In this document: one piece after another, positions 1-11,654 of the stretch | Position numbering within the stretch: the stretch's first letter is position 1 | How the letters are laid out: each line of letters starts with the position of its first letter | Source of the DNA: Phallus indusiatus | Lineage: Eukaryota > Basidiomycota > Agaricomycetes > Phallales > Phallaceae | Direction of reading: 5' to 3' | Length of the DNA stretch: 64,000 nucleotides | Assembly (NCBI GenBank): GCA_027605045.1 | Contig: JAQFWX010000003.1 | Location: 186,001-250,000, forward strand | Notes under the pieces: generated by a model | Told to the model about the DNA's origin: nothing | The model's input: only the letters and a program-made list of their open reading frames with translations | The model's database searches: none | Translations under genes and position numbers: made by a program

Positions 1-1
1 G

Positions 2-360
2 AATGTCCGAGTTGCGGACGCCAGTGTAATATCAATGCAACTCAGCACGCACCCTCAAGCCACCGTCTATGCAATTGCAAACAAGGTGAGTATCAAAGGG
101 GCATTAGCACCACCTGATGATTTTCTTTTTGGGTCTTCTTTTGCCCTTTGTATCATCCGTTGACATGCAATTGACTGACTTAATAATTGAAGGCCGCCGA
201 CATTATTCTTAATAACGGAGTTGAAGAGCAATTGGTCATTACCGTCGAACGCGTATCGATTCAGCTCTCAGTAATTCCCCGTTTCATTGACCACGCATAC
301 GCCTATATTCGGCGATTCGCATTCTCTTTTGCAACAACATGGACAGACTGGACATACTAA
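2..360 (+). CDS. GMC oxidoreductase, C-terminal end (partial, runs off left edge)
   Basis: Two exons, 2-85 and 193-360, separated by a GTGAGT..AAG intron (86-192), give the last 84 residues. The segment NVRVADASVISMQ, followed by a STHPQATVYAIANKAADIIL-type stretch, matches the C-terminal substrate/active-site block of FAD-dependent glucose-methanol-choline oxidoreductases, where the conserved His (here in STHPQAT) is one of the catalytic pair. After this block the protein ends in an unrecognised tail ending TDWTY. The FAD-binding Rossmann domain lies outside the window, so substrate and secretion cannot be judged. Family is confident; the subtype (aryl-alcohol oxidase, glucose dehydrogenase and so on) is not. 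Confidence 0.82.
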
Positions 361-1380
361 TTCACCTTCCTCCTGTTTCCCCCGACGCAATTTTTTTTTT
401 ATTCATCTATTTCACTTATAGATTGTACCCTGTACATCCGGAATGTTTTACCACCCCATTGGACACAAATATTGAATGTACATGTACGCATGTATTTTTT
501 GCATATTATTAATGGAAATTGTAGAGGTGAATTGGAACACTTTATGTTGGTGATGTTGAGGGTTGCTATTACTTTGGTAAACCCACAAACCACAGCTTGT
601 ATCCCGTATCTGGTTGAACTTTGTCCCGATTCCATGCTCTCCGACGGATATTTGAAAGTGGTACCATAACTCAGGGCTGGCTGTACATTACACTTAGCAA
701 GGAAGTATTAGTCCGAAATAATGTCGGAGGAATTATGCTTGCATTTGATTTAACTGAAGGGAAACGATTTGCTTTTGCTCAAGAAAAAAAAAACAAGAAA
801 ACTGACAAGATGAATGAATGTAAATATATTAGATCATGACATATCCTCTGAACGTGACCGGACTATGGGAGGAGCGGGTGATCGGAAACCCTCTAATCAT
901 TTCTTGAAGTTTTCATTGACGGTCTGCAGTGAGTGTTATGTCTTATATCCGACCCGGAAATTCATTATGAAGTGCCGTGCTATCAATACGGCGAAGGACA
1001 AGCCCATCTATCTGTATACAATAATAATGAATTCATGAATCGTAATTTCAGCTGAAAACATTTATTGGCGAATGTTGAATTGACCCGACATTTGACACTC
1101 CTCAACCATTCGCAGTTATACCAAACCAGTATCAAGCGCACCTCATACGCATAATAAGTATTATTGAGATGTAGCCAAGTTCGGACGATGTGATTGACTT
1201 ATCTAAAATTTCGTGCACAAAAGGGTACTGCCAAAACGACCATAGACACAGCTTTTCCAGAAAGAAGTTGATAAAGTGCATTGGCATCACTCAAGGTTCT
1301 CGTGAGGGAGATAAATATACTTGAAACATAGACCAGTTTAGTAATTGTACATTGGCAGTATATTTTACACAATCTGTCCT
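361..1380. other. Intergenic, no gene supported
   Basis: Short open frames exist on both strands (for example 399-635 minus and 472-669 plus) but none has splice-supported extension, domain signal or coding-like composition. It is taken as the 3' flanks of the convergent GMC and beta-flanking genes. Confidence 0.6.
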
Positions 1381-2429
1381 TTACATAAATTTACTCGCCT
1401 GCAAAATCCAATCAGTTTCTATAAAAACACCTTGATTTAATCTGTACTCACAAGACCCATCAGACCACTTATTCCACCGCTGTTACCACCACCCATAAAT
1501 CCTCCTCCTCCAAATTTAGACTGGAGAAAACGAAAAAAAAATCATAAACCATCTCTTAAATAAATTTATGGAGTGCATTGAATTACCTGTACGACCAATT
1601 TCATCATTGTCATGGCTGCACCATTGACAACATCCTGTTTGTTACCAGAGGCCGAGCCACCACTAGCATCAAATAACTTGGAGGCTTCTCCCATAGCCAT
1701 GGAGATAAGGTTAGAAGTACCGCCACCTCCGCCACTACCACCACCACCACCTTGGGTGAACATTTTCAAGGCCTAATAGGAAATGCTAAACAAGATAACC
1801 CAAGGATTCGCGACTGGCGTTCCTACCTGCATAGCCGCGGCAGCACCCATACTACCAGAGTCCAAGGAGCCAGCGTCGCTGCGCTCATACGCCTGCCTAT
1901 GAGCCTCTTGCACACCTTGCTCGTCGATTGGCTGAGTATGTTCAGCCTAATATATGCTTTTGATCAATAACTCGATAAAGGAAGAGTCAGTTAAGGCGCA
2001 TTTACTTTGTTGTGACTAATGTGTTGCATAGCTTTAGAAAACAAGGATGGGTCCCCTGAGTCTCCGCCGTGGCTAGCAGCTTGGTTCACGACGTCATCGT
2101 GATCAACTAATTAATATTATTATTGCTATATTTCTCTAGAAGAAGTGACAGTGAACATACGATTAGGACCTTGGTAGTTACCTTCATCGCGGTATCTGCG
2201 ATCTTGCACTTCGCCACCTTCGTAATTGTACTGCTGCTGCTGCGGTTGGTGGTGACGTTGCTCTTGCTCTTGGTAGTCAGGCGGCGGTCCCTGTTGATGA
2301 TGTTGTTGTTGGCCTCCGGATTGGCTTTCTTGATAGGCTTTGAAGCCTTGTTGAGCGATGTTCATAAATGTATCCTGATTACCATAGTCATGTCGCTAAC
2401 TCAAAAATTCAACTGCAAAAACATACCAT
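1381..2429 (-). CDS. Beta-flanking protein (DUF7721 family)
   Basis: Seven exons on the minus strand: 2427-2429 (ATG alone), 2161-2374, 2006-2106, 1827-1946, 1587-1772, 1452-1520 and 1381-1398, all phase-consistent, giving 236 aa. Landmarks in order: start MDTFMNIAQQGFKAYQ; a Gln/Pro-rich stretch at about 20-60; HDDVVNQA; LFSKAMQHISHNK; AEHTQPIDEQ; ALKMFTQ followed by a Gly run; AMGEASKLFD; VNGAAMTMMKLVVQ; and the family's typical end LASKFM. No catalytic function is known. The family was named as the gene beside the agaricomycete A (homeodomain) mating-type locus, which fits the HD genes 14 kb away. The single-codon first exon is unusual; a simpler alternative is to start at the ATG at 2365. 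Confidence 0.85.
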
Positions 2430-3716
2430 TGAGAATCGTGTTGAGCTTTGGAACGTCTCCAAGAGAACTATTTATATTCACTCATCGATGGAGATGATAC
2501 CTCGCCGGGGGCGTGGCGAGCTCAGATGTCACGTTTACGTCACACGTCAACAATCAATTGAGATACATTGGAGATGCAAGCCATGCGTTGAAGTTGGTAA
2601 ATTTTTTAGTTCATACTATCCTACATATGGTGAGCCATATATTCAGAAGAGAAGTAAATACTGTGTCCACGTTCCGTGGATTCGGTATTCAGTGCAGCGG
2701 CGCAGTCCGAAGCAGCCGCCGTAGTAAGCGTCGGCCGACGACGTCATTGATGTAATTCAAATGTCGAGCTTCTATCTCGCACGCTTCTCAAATGAGCTCT
2801 TCAGTTTCAGATTCACTAGTCAATGAACTGAACACCCGTAAAACTGTTTCTTTGGGTGTATATTTGGGCTCAAAGAATCTCGAGAAAGAAATACGGCAAG
2901 TAATGAAAATCTAGAATTTGAGCGTGCAAGAGCATATTGAAATAAAGATTCAAGCGCAGCCCCGTTAGTCTGAATATGGTCATTTATGAAGAACTTCCCT
3001 GAAGAGGAGTCAACTTAGTAGCCAGCTCTGTAATTACAACACGAGGATTTGAGTATGAGAGCTGCCCATATCCTATTTCGTACTTCCTGTAAAAGAATGG
3101 TCGAGATATGCAGGCTTATTCAGGGATGACTACCCTGTGCATACCCAAGTTGTCAGGTGCATGACGTCAGTCAGAGTCAGGAAGCACTTCACAATCTTCT
3201 AATCCGGTTGCACTGAGAATTCGATTCGCGCTTAATCAAATCACTGAGACCAATATGGTTAAGAAATCATGTGATTGAGAGCAGAAACCGAAGATCTACA
3301 GCCATAAAGAGCGCAGGCTACCTTCCGAATGGCACTGCTTACCTTGTATAGCTTGAATTTCCCGGGGTCGTTCCGATTGGATTTGGGTAGGCCTGAGCGT
3401 AAAATATAAAGCTCTGAAGTTTCATGGATCATCTATTAGTCGATTGTTAACTCTCAATACTTGAGAGAAGAACTCGACCTGTTCAGATTTGATTCACGGG
3501 TGTACCTCTGAAATGCGATGTTTTAAAAAACAAGGCAATAACCCTCAATTGAGCTCTTAGAAATTACAGAGGCAAACACTGATAATCAACCAAGGACTGT
3601 TCTTTCGTGATAATGGTTGATGCACGGAACATGTTGTTATTTATAATCATACTACATCAATGCCTAAAATGTGCAGATTAGTTTACCGAAAGCTCCTTGA
3701 AACAAAATACCAACAT
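2430..3716. other. Intergenic, nothing recognised
   Basis: Some 1.3 kb upstream of the beta-flanking gene. Open frames at 2368-2755 overlap its 5' part and are shadows. No repeat, RNA gene or protein similarity was noticed. Confidence 0.55.
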
Positions 3717-4169
3717 TTAACAATTTCTCGACCCTCTCAACCCTTCGCAATTATAACGGCTTGCCACTGAGCCTGCCAAAAATGCACGGCACATATAGCA
3801 TACTAGCCAGCCGAATAAAAAGAAGAGGCAAATGAGTGTAGCCAAACACACAGCCCATAAAGAAGACATTTGTGGATCCGAATGACTCAGGATAGAAATT
3901 AAAGTTTCAGTACCAAGACCGTATGATGTTGAATTGGTGAAATTTCCCGGAGGCGCGAAGGATAAATTAGACGGTAGGATAGAGGTAGTAGAGTAATTCG
4001 ATATTGCTGAAAGGGGTATATCTTCCCATTCTGCGAAGATCCGCTCAGACCAAGGCAATTCAACGAAAAAGCACATACCAGATGAATTCAACATGGGAAG
4101 AGCAGAGTCTGAGGCTGAGGTGTTTAGTAAAATCATCGAAAAGAAAGAGGTTTGCGGCGTAGTGCTCAA
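3717..4169 (-). CDS. Hypothetical single-pass membrane protein
   Basis: A 150-codon open frame, with the true start unresolved. The listed first codon is TTG; an upstream ATG near 4217 (MAERQ, followed by GTACGG) could be a first exon spliced into it. The predicted product has an N-terminal half with several N-x-S/T sequons (NTSAS, NYST, NLSF, NFTNST), then one hydrophobic helix of about 25 residues (around SLWAVCLATLICLFFLFGWL), then a short Cys/Arg-rich tail. This topology suggests a small glycosylated membrane protein. It is divergent from the POM34-like gene and could share its promoter. No family is recognised, and it may not be a real gene. Confidence 0.3.
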   Translation of the reverse strand: MSTTPQTSFFSMILLNTSASDSALPMLNSSGMCFFVELPWSERIFAEWEDIPLSAISNYSTTSILPSNLSFAPPGNFTNSTSYGLGTETLISILSHSDPQMSSLWAVCLATLICLFFLFGWLVCYMCRAFLAGSVASRYNCEGLRGSRNC

Positions 4170-4409
4170 ACGTTGGAAGGCTGAATCCTTATAAACCGTA
4201 CTTGTCGTTCAGCCATGGAGGAGTACTCGTGATCTTTTGCTTTTTTTGGGGTCAAAAATGATCGCCATGGCTGTGACAGTTGACTATCATTGCCAAGGCT
4301 GTTGCTGGTAGACATGGCGTCATGTTGGACGCGCGCGCACTGAAAATTGCCTCCGCTACGCGTTCACTTCGCCGCGGCAAGTTCGTAATTGGCAGCACAT
4401 CGCTCGCTC

Positions 4410-5217
4410 ATGCTTCCACCACCACCATCAAGCCCTGCCCAGCCACCGAAAACGAAATGGACGATGCGTGTTCCACGTGAACCTGCGCTAGTAATGCTCA
4501 GAAACAATGTCGGAGCGGTCTTCATTATCTTATTTTTGAATTGGTTCTTTCCCATATATCCTCGAGTCAAAATCTTCCTCATTCCTGCTTCCTGGTTAGG
4601 AACGATCCATATCATAGGTGAGTCAAATATCTTTCTGGTATGATGCTATCTCTCTAAATACGCGTGTGTCAAGAACTTGGTTTGCTTTCTGTCGTATTCG
4701 GATTCAACATCCTGGTTGCTCTCATATCGCTTCGTTATCCACGTCCCCCTTATCCCGCACTAAAAACACCTGCAAAACCTCCAGCCCTTACAACACCTGT
4801 CAAAAGGCCGATCAAAGACCTAGGAACATCATCTGTACGTTTCCAAGTCGTCTCATCGGCACAACTCTGGTGGCTAAATTGTTATATTAGAAATCTCCTT
4901 TCTCAACATCAGCCAACACCTTTGGAAGCTCAGGCTATGCATCGACACCTGTCTCTTCAAACTCTCGAATGATAAATTACACCATCAACTCCCCATTAGG
5001 GACCCCTTTGAACTTCAACCAATCCGGGATGTCCTCGTTCTCTGTCGAATCAGTCAATTCATCACCTTTAGCTGCCTACAGAAGCAGACATCCAAGACGA
5101 CCATCTGGTAAGACATTCCTTGCACTATGTAAGATATAAGGAGCAAAACTGAGAGAGCTTTTAGAACCTATTGGTACCCGAATTCTTGATGATCTCATGG
5201 CGGAGGACGAAGATTAG
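4410..5217 (+). CDS. POM34-like nuclear pore membrane protein
   Basis: Four exons, 4410-4617, 4674-4834, 4891-5107 and 5156-5217, all in phase, give 215 aa. The N-terminus is Pro/Ser-rich (MLPPPPSSPAQPPKTKW). Two hydrophobic segments follow, separated by a short loop: NNVGAVFIILFLNWFFPIYP with KIFLIPASWLG, then GLLSVVFGFNILVALISL. The C-terminal half is a Ser/Thr/Pro-rich tail with INSPLGTP and SSPLAAYRSR. This two-TM hairpin plus polar tail is the layout of fungal POM34 (NPCC family), which anchors the nuclear pore complex in the pore membrane with NDC1 and POM152. The ATG at 4410 is the first in-frame methionine. Family assignment comes from recall of basidiomycete homologues. Confidence 0.7.
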
Positions 5218-6255
5218 TCGAACATGCTTTCAAGTTTTATCAAACATAATATACCAGACATTTGGAAATCTCACAACGTAATCCGTACACATGAAGGTCT
5301 ACTGGATAGTCATTCAATACGAAAGCAAAAAAACTGAATATGTTTACTTTGGTATGCACTTCTATAATACATCACACTGGAGTACAGAACGGACTATCAA
5401 AGCGAGAGCATGCAGCAAGCATTATCCTTAGTAAAGCCTCCCGCTGACTGAAAAGACAGCTAACGATACCCAGGTGTCTTCCGGCTCCTTCAGTTCAAAA
5501 TCAGCCGTTTCCTTTTGAACACGGCCTCCAAGTTTATCAGTCCCAGACAGGATGTATTGTCATGGTTTGGCCTTGTATCGCCAGCATCATTCGTGCGGAT
5601 AACAATTAACAAAACTTGGCCCGGGACTGACAATAATGGAGAAACTTTTACCCCCGAGACGTCAATCAAGGTCGACTTCATGAACGGACAACCACGGAGT
5701 TCGAAGTTTTAGGCAATTATGTTGACATTTGCAATGATATTTGTACGAAGCGAAAATCCGGTCAACAATGTAGTTCTCGATCAAGCTTCGTATCTCGGGA
5801 AGACGTAATTTCAATTTGCAGCCATAGACACGGATAACGGCCGGTTTGGGGATCATGAGATTGAGTGCCAAATACGGTAGCTGCCCAGGCAGATAGGTAA
5901 TTGTGTAGATATTCCAGAGCCAAGCTGTGCCATGGCAATGCAACCGAACCATGTGGAAGCAAAAGTAAAAATGACCTCAGCATTGTACATCGAGGCAAAG
6001 AAGCTTCTATTTCGACACCTGGCGTAAATGAAGGTCTGGATGGAATTGATTGCCATATGTTGGGTCCAATTTGTATTTATCCAGCTATGTGCTCCCGCTA
6101 GTAATGGAAATACAGTCCAAAATATTCGAATTTGGAATATATTCACTCCGTCACTCCGAGTCATTGGCTCCCTTTCATCCTTGCCAAGTCTAGTATATTG
6201 AGGATAACATGAAGTTTGTGTCAGATGCAACCGATGAAGGATTGACTTTGTTTTA
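5218..6255. other. Intergenic with unassigned open frames
   Basis: Plus-strand 5515-5712 and minus-strand frames in 5662-6278 are open. The latter contain hydrophobic stretches such as AEVIFTFASTWFGCIAMAQ. I could not join them into a phase-consistent gene or recognise a family. A decayed small membrane-protein gene on the minus strand is possible. Confidence 0.35.
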
Positions 6256-7807
6256 TCAGATGCCTTGTTCAATCCCAAGCTTTATTAACAGCTTTCGAGC
6301 AGCTGAACCAATATCACAAGGAAGATCGATTTCAGCGACGGGAGGATGTTCCATCAACCATTTGGCTTGTTCTGAAGGAGAAACATCTATATGCGCGAAA
6401 CCGTTTATTTAGACCAGAAAGTCACATTTCGAAAATAAGCTTACCATCATATAAGATTCCATAGACACCCATAGCGATGGGAGCACTGAGACCAAGTCTA
6501 TCGACGATGGCTTTCAACCCTTTGGTTGTTGCAACTCCTTCAGCGACACTTCCTAGGCTGTCCAAGATATCCTGTAACTTTTCTCCCTGACCCAATCGAT
6601 ATCCAACGGTGAAATTTCTACTCGTTTTTGAACTACACGTCAAAAACAGATCTCCTACACCCGCCAATGTCAAGAATGTCAGAGGAGCTGCGCCATAAGC
6701 AGTTCCAATTCGGGTCATCTCAGCCAATGCTCGCGTGATCAGCCCTTATAAGAATGAGATATGACGACACGTGTGCAGCACAGAAATCGCGAACACATAC
6801 CAGCGCGAGTGTTGTTTTCGTATCCCAAACCTTCTGCCACACCAGCCGCGATAGCATACACGTTTTTCAAGGCGCCGGCTAACTCTACGCCAATCGGATC
6901 GGAACCTGTGTAACTGCGACGAGTTAACGTTAAGTCGCTGACCAAGAACGATCGATTACCATCTGAACCAGGGTTGATGAAAAAGCTCCGATGTTCGTTG
7001 AGCGTGTTCTTTTGATAATGAGGATACGGATACCGTTGTGGGTTGTCTGCGAACAACTGAAAAATGTAGTATAAACAAAGGGCACGAATCGGACTGAATA
7101 AATGGACAAACTTTCTGTTGCGAATGACGGTCCTGACTTCAGTGCTGTGTCAATAAGTGCGATGAAGACTGATAACAATTTTTACTGACTATAAATGATG
7201 AGATACACGCGATTTCTTTGCCTAAAGTATCGGCAATGATCTCAAGAGTAAGCGCGTTAGTCTTGGTTTCGATCCCCTTGTTCACAAAGATGAACAAGCA
7301 GTCGCGGTTCGAGACAGCAGAGGAAGAAGAGGCCGCAGAACCCGGTGGTGCAAGTTTTGGTAGAAGAGGCTTTAGCTGTTCTAGCGTTCCCCTGCTCCAG
7401 AATTTTAGTATTCAGTCTTTCAAAGGGTGAAGAAAGATTTGCCTAAGTCCTTCGGTTGGCACTGCGAACACCAACACATCCATCCCATCCAAAGTTTCTT
7501 TCATCGGTAGATCAGGACCAACTGCACGAACAGTTTCAGGAAAGACATGTCCTTTGTGACATGTTGGATGGGTATGAGTGGAATTCAGCGATTTGACAAC
7601 AGCCATGGACCGCGACCACAACAAAACATTGTGCGAGGCGTCAGCAAGATGATCGGCCAAGCAAGAACCTAAAAAGAGAAATGTATATTCCAGAATTAGA
7701 GGAATGATAAAAGCACGCCGGTGAAGCTTGAAATCAGCAAAGACATTACCAAAGTTTCCACTACCAAAAATGCACACATTCTGTGATTTTTGCTGAATGT
7801 ACGCCAT
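6256..7807 (-). CDS. NAD(P)-dependent glycerol-3-phosphate dehydrogenase, bacterial/plant type
   Basis: Eight exons: 7750-7807, 7443-7668, 7190-7391, 7112-7136, 6960-7056, 6801-6913, 6445-6744 and 6256-6386; 383 aa. It reduces dihydroxyacetone phosphate to glycerol-3-phosphate. Visible motifs: Rossmann [11 protein letters not shown] near residue 12; [58 protein letters not shown] with the catalytic-Lys segment; [44 protein letters not shown]. The intron at 7392-7442 appears to be GC..AG, with a TACTAAA branch site. It looks broken in raw frames, but phase-correct splicing restores every block. An in-frame upstream ATG at 7912 would add 35 residues rich in Arg/Ser/hydrophobics, resembling a mitochondrial presequence; the choice of start is open. 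It resembles GpsA and plastid-type enzymes rather than yeast GPD1. Confidence 0.88.
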
Positions 7808-8117
7808 GTTGTGCTGCTTGTTTGTTGTCGAATGGTAGCAACGTGTGAAAGATAACCTGCGTGAACTGTGGCTTAAAAGGGTGAAAACGTACTTGGGCAA
7901 CGAAGTTGCCATTCGGCATCATCGCGACACCTGCGCCACTATTCACTGTACCACTTCAAAGTCTCACGATCACGTGTAGACACGCTGACTAAGCATGCGC
8001 TGACTTCTCTCCTCGCCTGTTATCGTCATTCACTTCAAAAGCCTAGAAACCAGATTTCCTTTTATACCGCTAATCTCCTCCCTCACACTTTACATTATTT
8101 AAATTATACAAACAAGA

Positions 8118-9438
8118 ATGGCCGTTCAAGATCGAACAACCGAGTTTCGCGCCTGTGTCACTTCCATTCAAAACCGTACTGCCGCACGGAATCCGGTCAA
8201 GCAGCCGCTACTACAGAATGGGAAGCATTCGACACCGAAAAGTGAATTTTCACGGATGGCAGCATCTATTGGAAAGGACTTGTCGAAGGCGACTGCCAAT
8301 TTGGGAAGATTAGCTCAATGTACGTTCTTGCAAAGTCCGCCTTTGTGTCTGTCTACCCGGGTATTGACGAGTTTGTGGGAGGACAGTGGCTAAACGAAAA
8401 ACGCTATTCGATGATCGACCGACAGAAATCAATGTATGAGTCTCTCGCGTTTATGTCGTAATTTAAGTTAACACTTTCATTATCAAAGGAACTGACGCAC
8501 TGGATAAAACAAGATATTGCAAAAATCAACAAGGATATAGCATCCTTACAAGCCTACGTTCGTGCACAAACTCAATTAGGAGGGAAATCGACACAAGTAG
8601 AAGAACACAACAAGAACGTTGTCACTTTGTTGCAAAGCAAACTTGCCAACACAAGTATGAGCTTCAAAGACGTATTAGAGCTACGAACACAGGTATGGTG
8701 TCATGTCCTTTTTCATAATTATTACATCCTCAGCCGTAATTTTCCAGAATATGAAAGAGTCTAGAGACAGGACAGAACAGTTTATGTACACAACGTCACA
8801 GGCCGCGACTCAAGCTGCACCTACAAGTAAGAGTATAACATTGACGTATGGCACAGAATACCAACTAGTATTGTTTAGGCTCCTTACTATTTGCGTCGCA
8901 ACGAACAGATTCACAGAATGCCAAAGGAAAGGGTCGTGAAGTTCAAGATGGAGACCTGCTAGCATTAGATATCGGAAGTGCGGAAGAAGGCCTTGCTGGC
9001 AAAGGGAACGACCCATACATGCAAATGCAGCTGATGGAACAACAGGTGTGTGACCCCATTTCACTTTAAACCATCTCAATTAATCTTATGTGACAGGATT
9101 CGTACATACAATCCCGCTCCACGGCTATTGAATCTATCGAGTCCACCATCGCAGAGCTAGGCCAAATTTTCACCCAATTAGCCACTATGGTAGCCGAGCA
9201 ACGAGAGACCGTTCAACGGATAGATGCAGATACCGTCGACATAGCGAACAACATCTCTGGCGCTCAGCGGGAGCTGCTAAAATATTACGCCAGCATATCA
9301 AGTAATAGATGGTTGATGCTGAAAGTCTTTGGCGTTCTCATTGTCTTTGTATGTTGTTCTCTCCTATCATATTCATATTACGGTATTAAATCTGACCAAT
9401 TATTGTTCCAGTTCCTTATTTTCATTCTCGTTTCATAG
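8118..9438 (+). CDS. SED5: Golgi t-SNARE syntaxin-5/SED5
   Basis: Seven exons, 8118-8319, 8387-8433, 8489-8692, 8748-8826, 8879-9045, 9097-9348 and 9412-9438, give 325 aa. The N-terminus MAVQDRTTEF carries the DRTxEF peptide that binds the SM protein Sly1. A helical N-terminal region follows (FDDRPTEINELTHWIKQDI, about residues 75-145), then a linker. The Qa-SNARE motif runs over about residues 240-295 (SIESTIAELGQIFTQLATMV), with the zero-layer Gln in AEQRET near residue 268. A C-terminal membrane anchor follows NRWLMLKVFGVLIVF and ends LIFILVS. It mediates ER-Golgi and intra-Golgi fusion. Divergent from the GPDH gene; ATG-to-ATG gap about 310 bp. Confidence 0.95.
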
Positions 9439-9904
9439 TCACCTTGTCTTCTTCATTTATACGATTCCCATATCCAGCATCATTGTGACATCTTAATACC
9501 CCTGAATTGGACTCGCTTTGATGTTCCATCATTCATTCACCTCCCGTTCATTTGATTTCGATATTTATCTTATCTGTCAGGTTCACGCTTTGGTCGAGAA
9601 ACTTGGCTTACATACGTTTATGGTATGGACTTATGATATGATATATGAGTAGTCAAGATTGGATCCCGGACTTTATATCTGGGTATTATCGTATTCATCT
9701 GGATTTAATATGACGGCAGTTTCGGGGGACAATTTGATTGTCACTCCAAAAGCAATTATTGGGCTTGAGCAAATTTCCTTCTTGTTTGCGCAATCAATTC
9801 GGATAGCAAACTCCTGGTATTGTAGGGAAACTTCAGAAGAATTGAGAGGACCGTCTTTCGACACCTCGTTGTAGTGGTTGCACAGTCAAGAAAATAAAAT
9901 TGAC
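9439..9904. other. Intergenic (SED5 and F-box 1 convergent 3' ends)
   Basis: Holds overlapping open frames of 63-71 codons on both strands (about 9660-9874) with no supporting feature. The segment is probably 3' UTR of both genes. Confidence 0.5.
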
Positions 9905-11484
9905 TCACGGATTATCATTTCGGTAAAATCCACCCCAAAGCCACGCACCGCACTCGTCCTTTGTACGTTCAAATCTCGTCGTTTGGGCAACATCGTCTCG
10001 CACCAAACGTAGACACTCATTAGTACGTTTATCTTTGTTTAGACTCCCCCAAACATACGACAGACTGGGGAATTCGTATAGAAGTCCAGGGAGAGGATTG
10101 TCATAGACAGATACGCTACCACCGGAGAAAGGTCCTGAGAGGACACGTAGGTATCGTAGTTTAGCAAGAAAGGAAGACACCGCGCAATCTAATGCAATGC
10201 ATATGTATTTCGGCAGGAGAAATAATGGTTGAATCACATACATACCTCGTCAGCGGTTATCGATCCAAGGGAGCGAAAAACGTTTCTCTCCGTAAATGCA
10301 AATATTATGTGAAGTTTTTTAATATTAGGAATTACGGTGGCAAGGTCTCTGACCGATACTCCAAGGTTGGCGTACATATATATGCAAGTTTCCAGATTAG
10401 AAAGAACTATTTCACGGTCTACAAATACCGAATGCAGCTCGATGGTCATTCGCAAGTGAGTAAGGCGTTCTGCGATGCGAGTCGGTATAATAGGAACACT
10501 TGGGGAAGGGTAAGAGGAAAATGCAAGGGATCTGAGATTCGGAAGGAAATCATCCCATTCGTTAGCCCAACCAGGTCTGATAGCCCCGTCAGTTGAGAAA
10601 GTAACGAGTTTTGAATGACGGCGTAAAAATGTTCGAAAGTAATATATATAGCCCTTCTCCAAATCAGTAGCTCCTTGAGGTGTCACGAGGTAAGGAAGCA
10701 CGAGGTGCTGAAGATTCGGCCAATGACCTAAAAGTAGGGCAGGCGAGCGAAGAGTGGATACATTCATATGGGTCAGATTGGGTGCATTGAAAAGCATTTG
10801 GAGAAAAACGTTATGCATCGTGTTTCGACTTGAAGCTGTACCATATTGGACTCTGAGAGTATATTTTCGGAGAGAAGATAGATGACCATAGAATAACTAC
10901 ATCATATAATGAGTAAATATTCATTTCCGTATCAGATACCAACTTACCGGTGACCGCTCTCCGATATCATTTGAGATTTTATTTTCTTTGAAATACTGGT
11001 CAATAACTGTTTCCCTCCTTACAACCTCGACACATATGTCTAATTCTTCCAAATAAGGGGCACAGTTCGCTTCTCCAATTGCCTCAGATATCGAGCAAAG
11101 ATCTCGATCTGTCGGAGCATCGAGCTTTAACACTAGCAAATTATTCATTTTTGACAGCGCTCGAAGAAAAACAGGAGAAGTGTAAGTCTGGTCAGAAACC
11201 GACGTATTCGGGATCGAGATGATCTTGCACATTCGTGGAATCTTCATCTCTGATGAAGCGACGTCTAGATATCTGATACGGGAACAGGCGTAAGGAGTAT
11301 CCAAAAGATGTTCCCAGATATGGATGAGCTCAATGAAGGATATCCGACATAGAATGCGACGATAATCAATATGTCGGGGAACGATTTCGGTATGCATTGC
11401 GCTCGATGTCAAAGCGAAAGATAATAAGTCTTTAGGATCGTCGACATATTCGATAATGTTCACGAGAATGTCAAAAGGCAACAT
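9905..11484 (-). CDS. F-box protein, array copy 1
   Basis: Exons 10948-11484, 10242-10896 and 9905-10188; 491 aa. The F-box lies at about residues 1-40 (MLPFDILVNIIEYVDDPKDL, then HTEIVPRHIDYRRI) and should bind Skp1 in an SCF ubiquitin ligase. The rest is a divergent leucine-rich body with MLFNAPNLTHMNVS, LLGHWPNLQHLVLPYL and, in exon 3, LRYLRVLSGPF. Unlike the other copies, frame continuity into exon 3 requires the second of two overlapping GTAT donors (GAG GTA T|GTATGT), so intron 2 has shifted by 4 nt. Copies 2 and 3 end WGGFYRRGI; this one ends WGGFYRNDNP. The target protein is unknown. It is the left-most, outward-pointing F-box gene. Confidence 0.82.
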
Positions 11485-11654
11485 GGGTGGCCCTGTTGAG
11501 ATTTCCCCGTGCTCCCACGAAATGGAACAGCTGGGGCGCTTAGGCCTATTAGGACTTGGCGGCGGTTATATTTATCGTGTAAACATACACTTGAAATTTG
11601 CATTTGCTCCGTGCAACTAAATCTATCTTTTTTACTTCATACATCCTAGACTAT

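Noticed and set aside
5662..6278. Minus-strand membrane-protein gene
   Set aside because: Hydrophobic frames overlap, but no splice combination gave a continuous, recognisable protein.
6739..7056. Apparent frameshift or truncation in the GPDH gene (frame reading [15 protein letters not shown])
   Set aside because: Choosing the acceptor before TTGTTCGC in the other phase gives the expected [12 protein letters not shown] block, and all exons then join in phase. The gene is intact.
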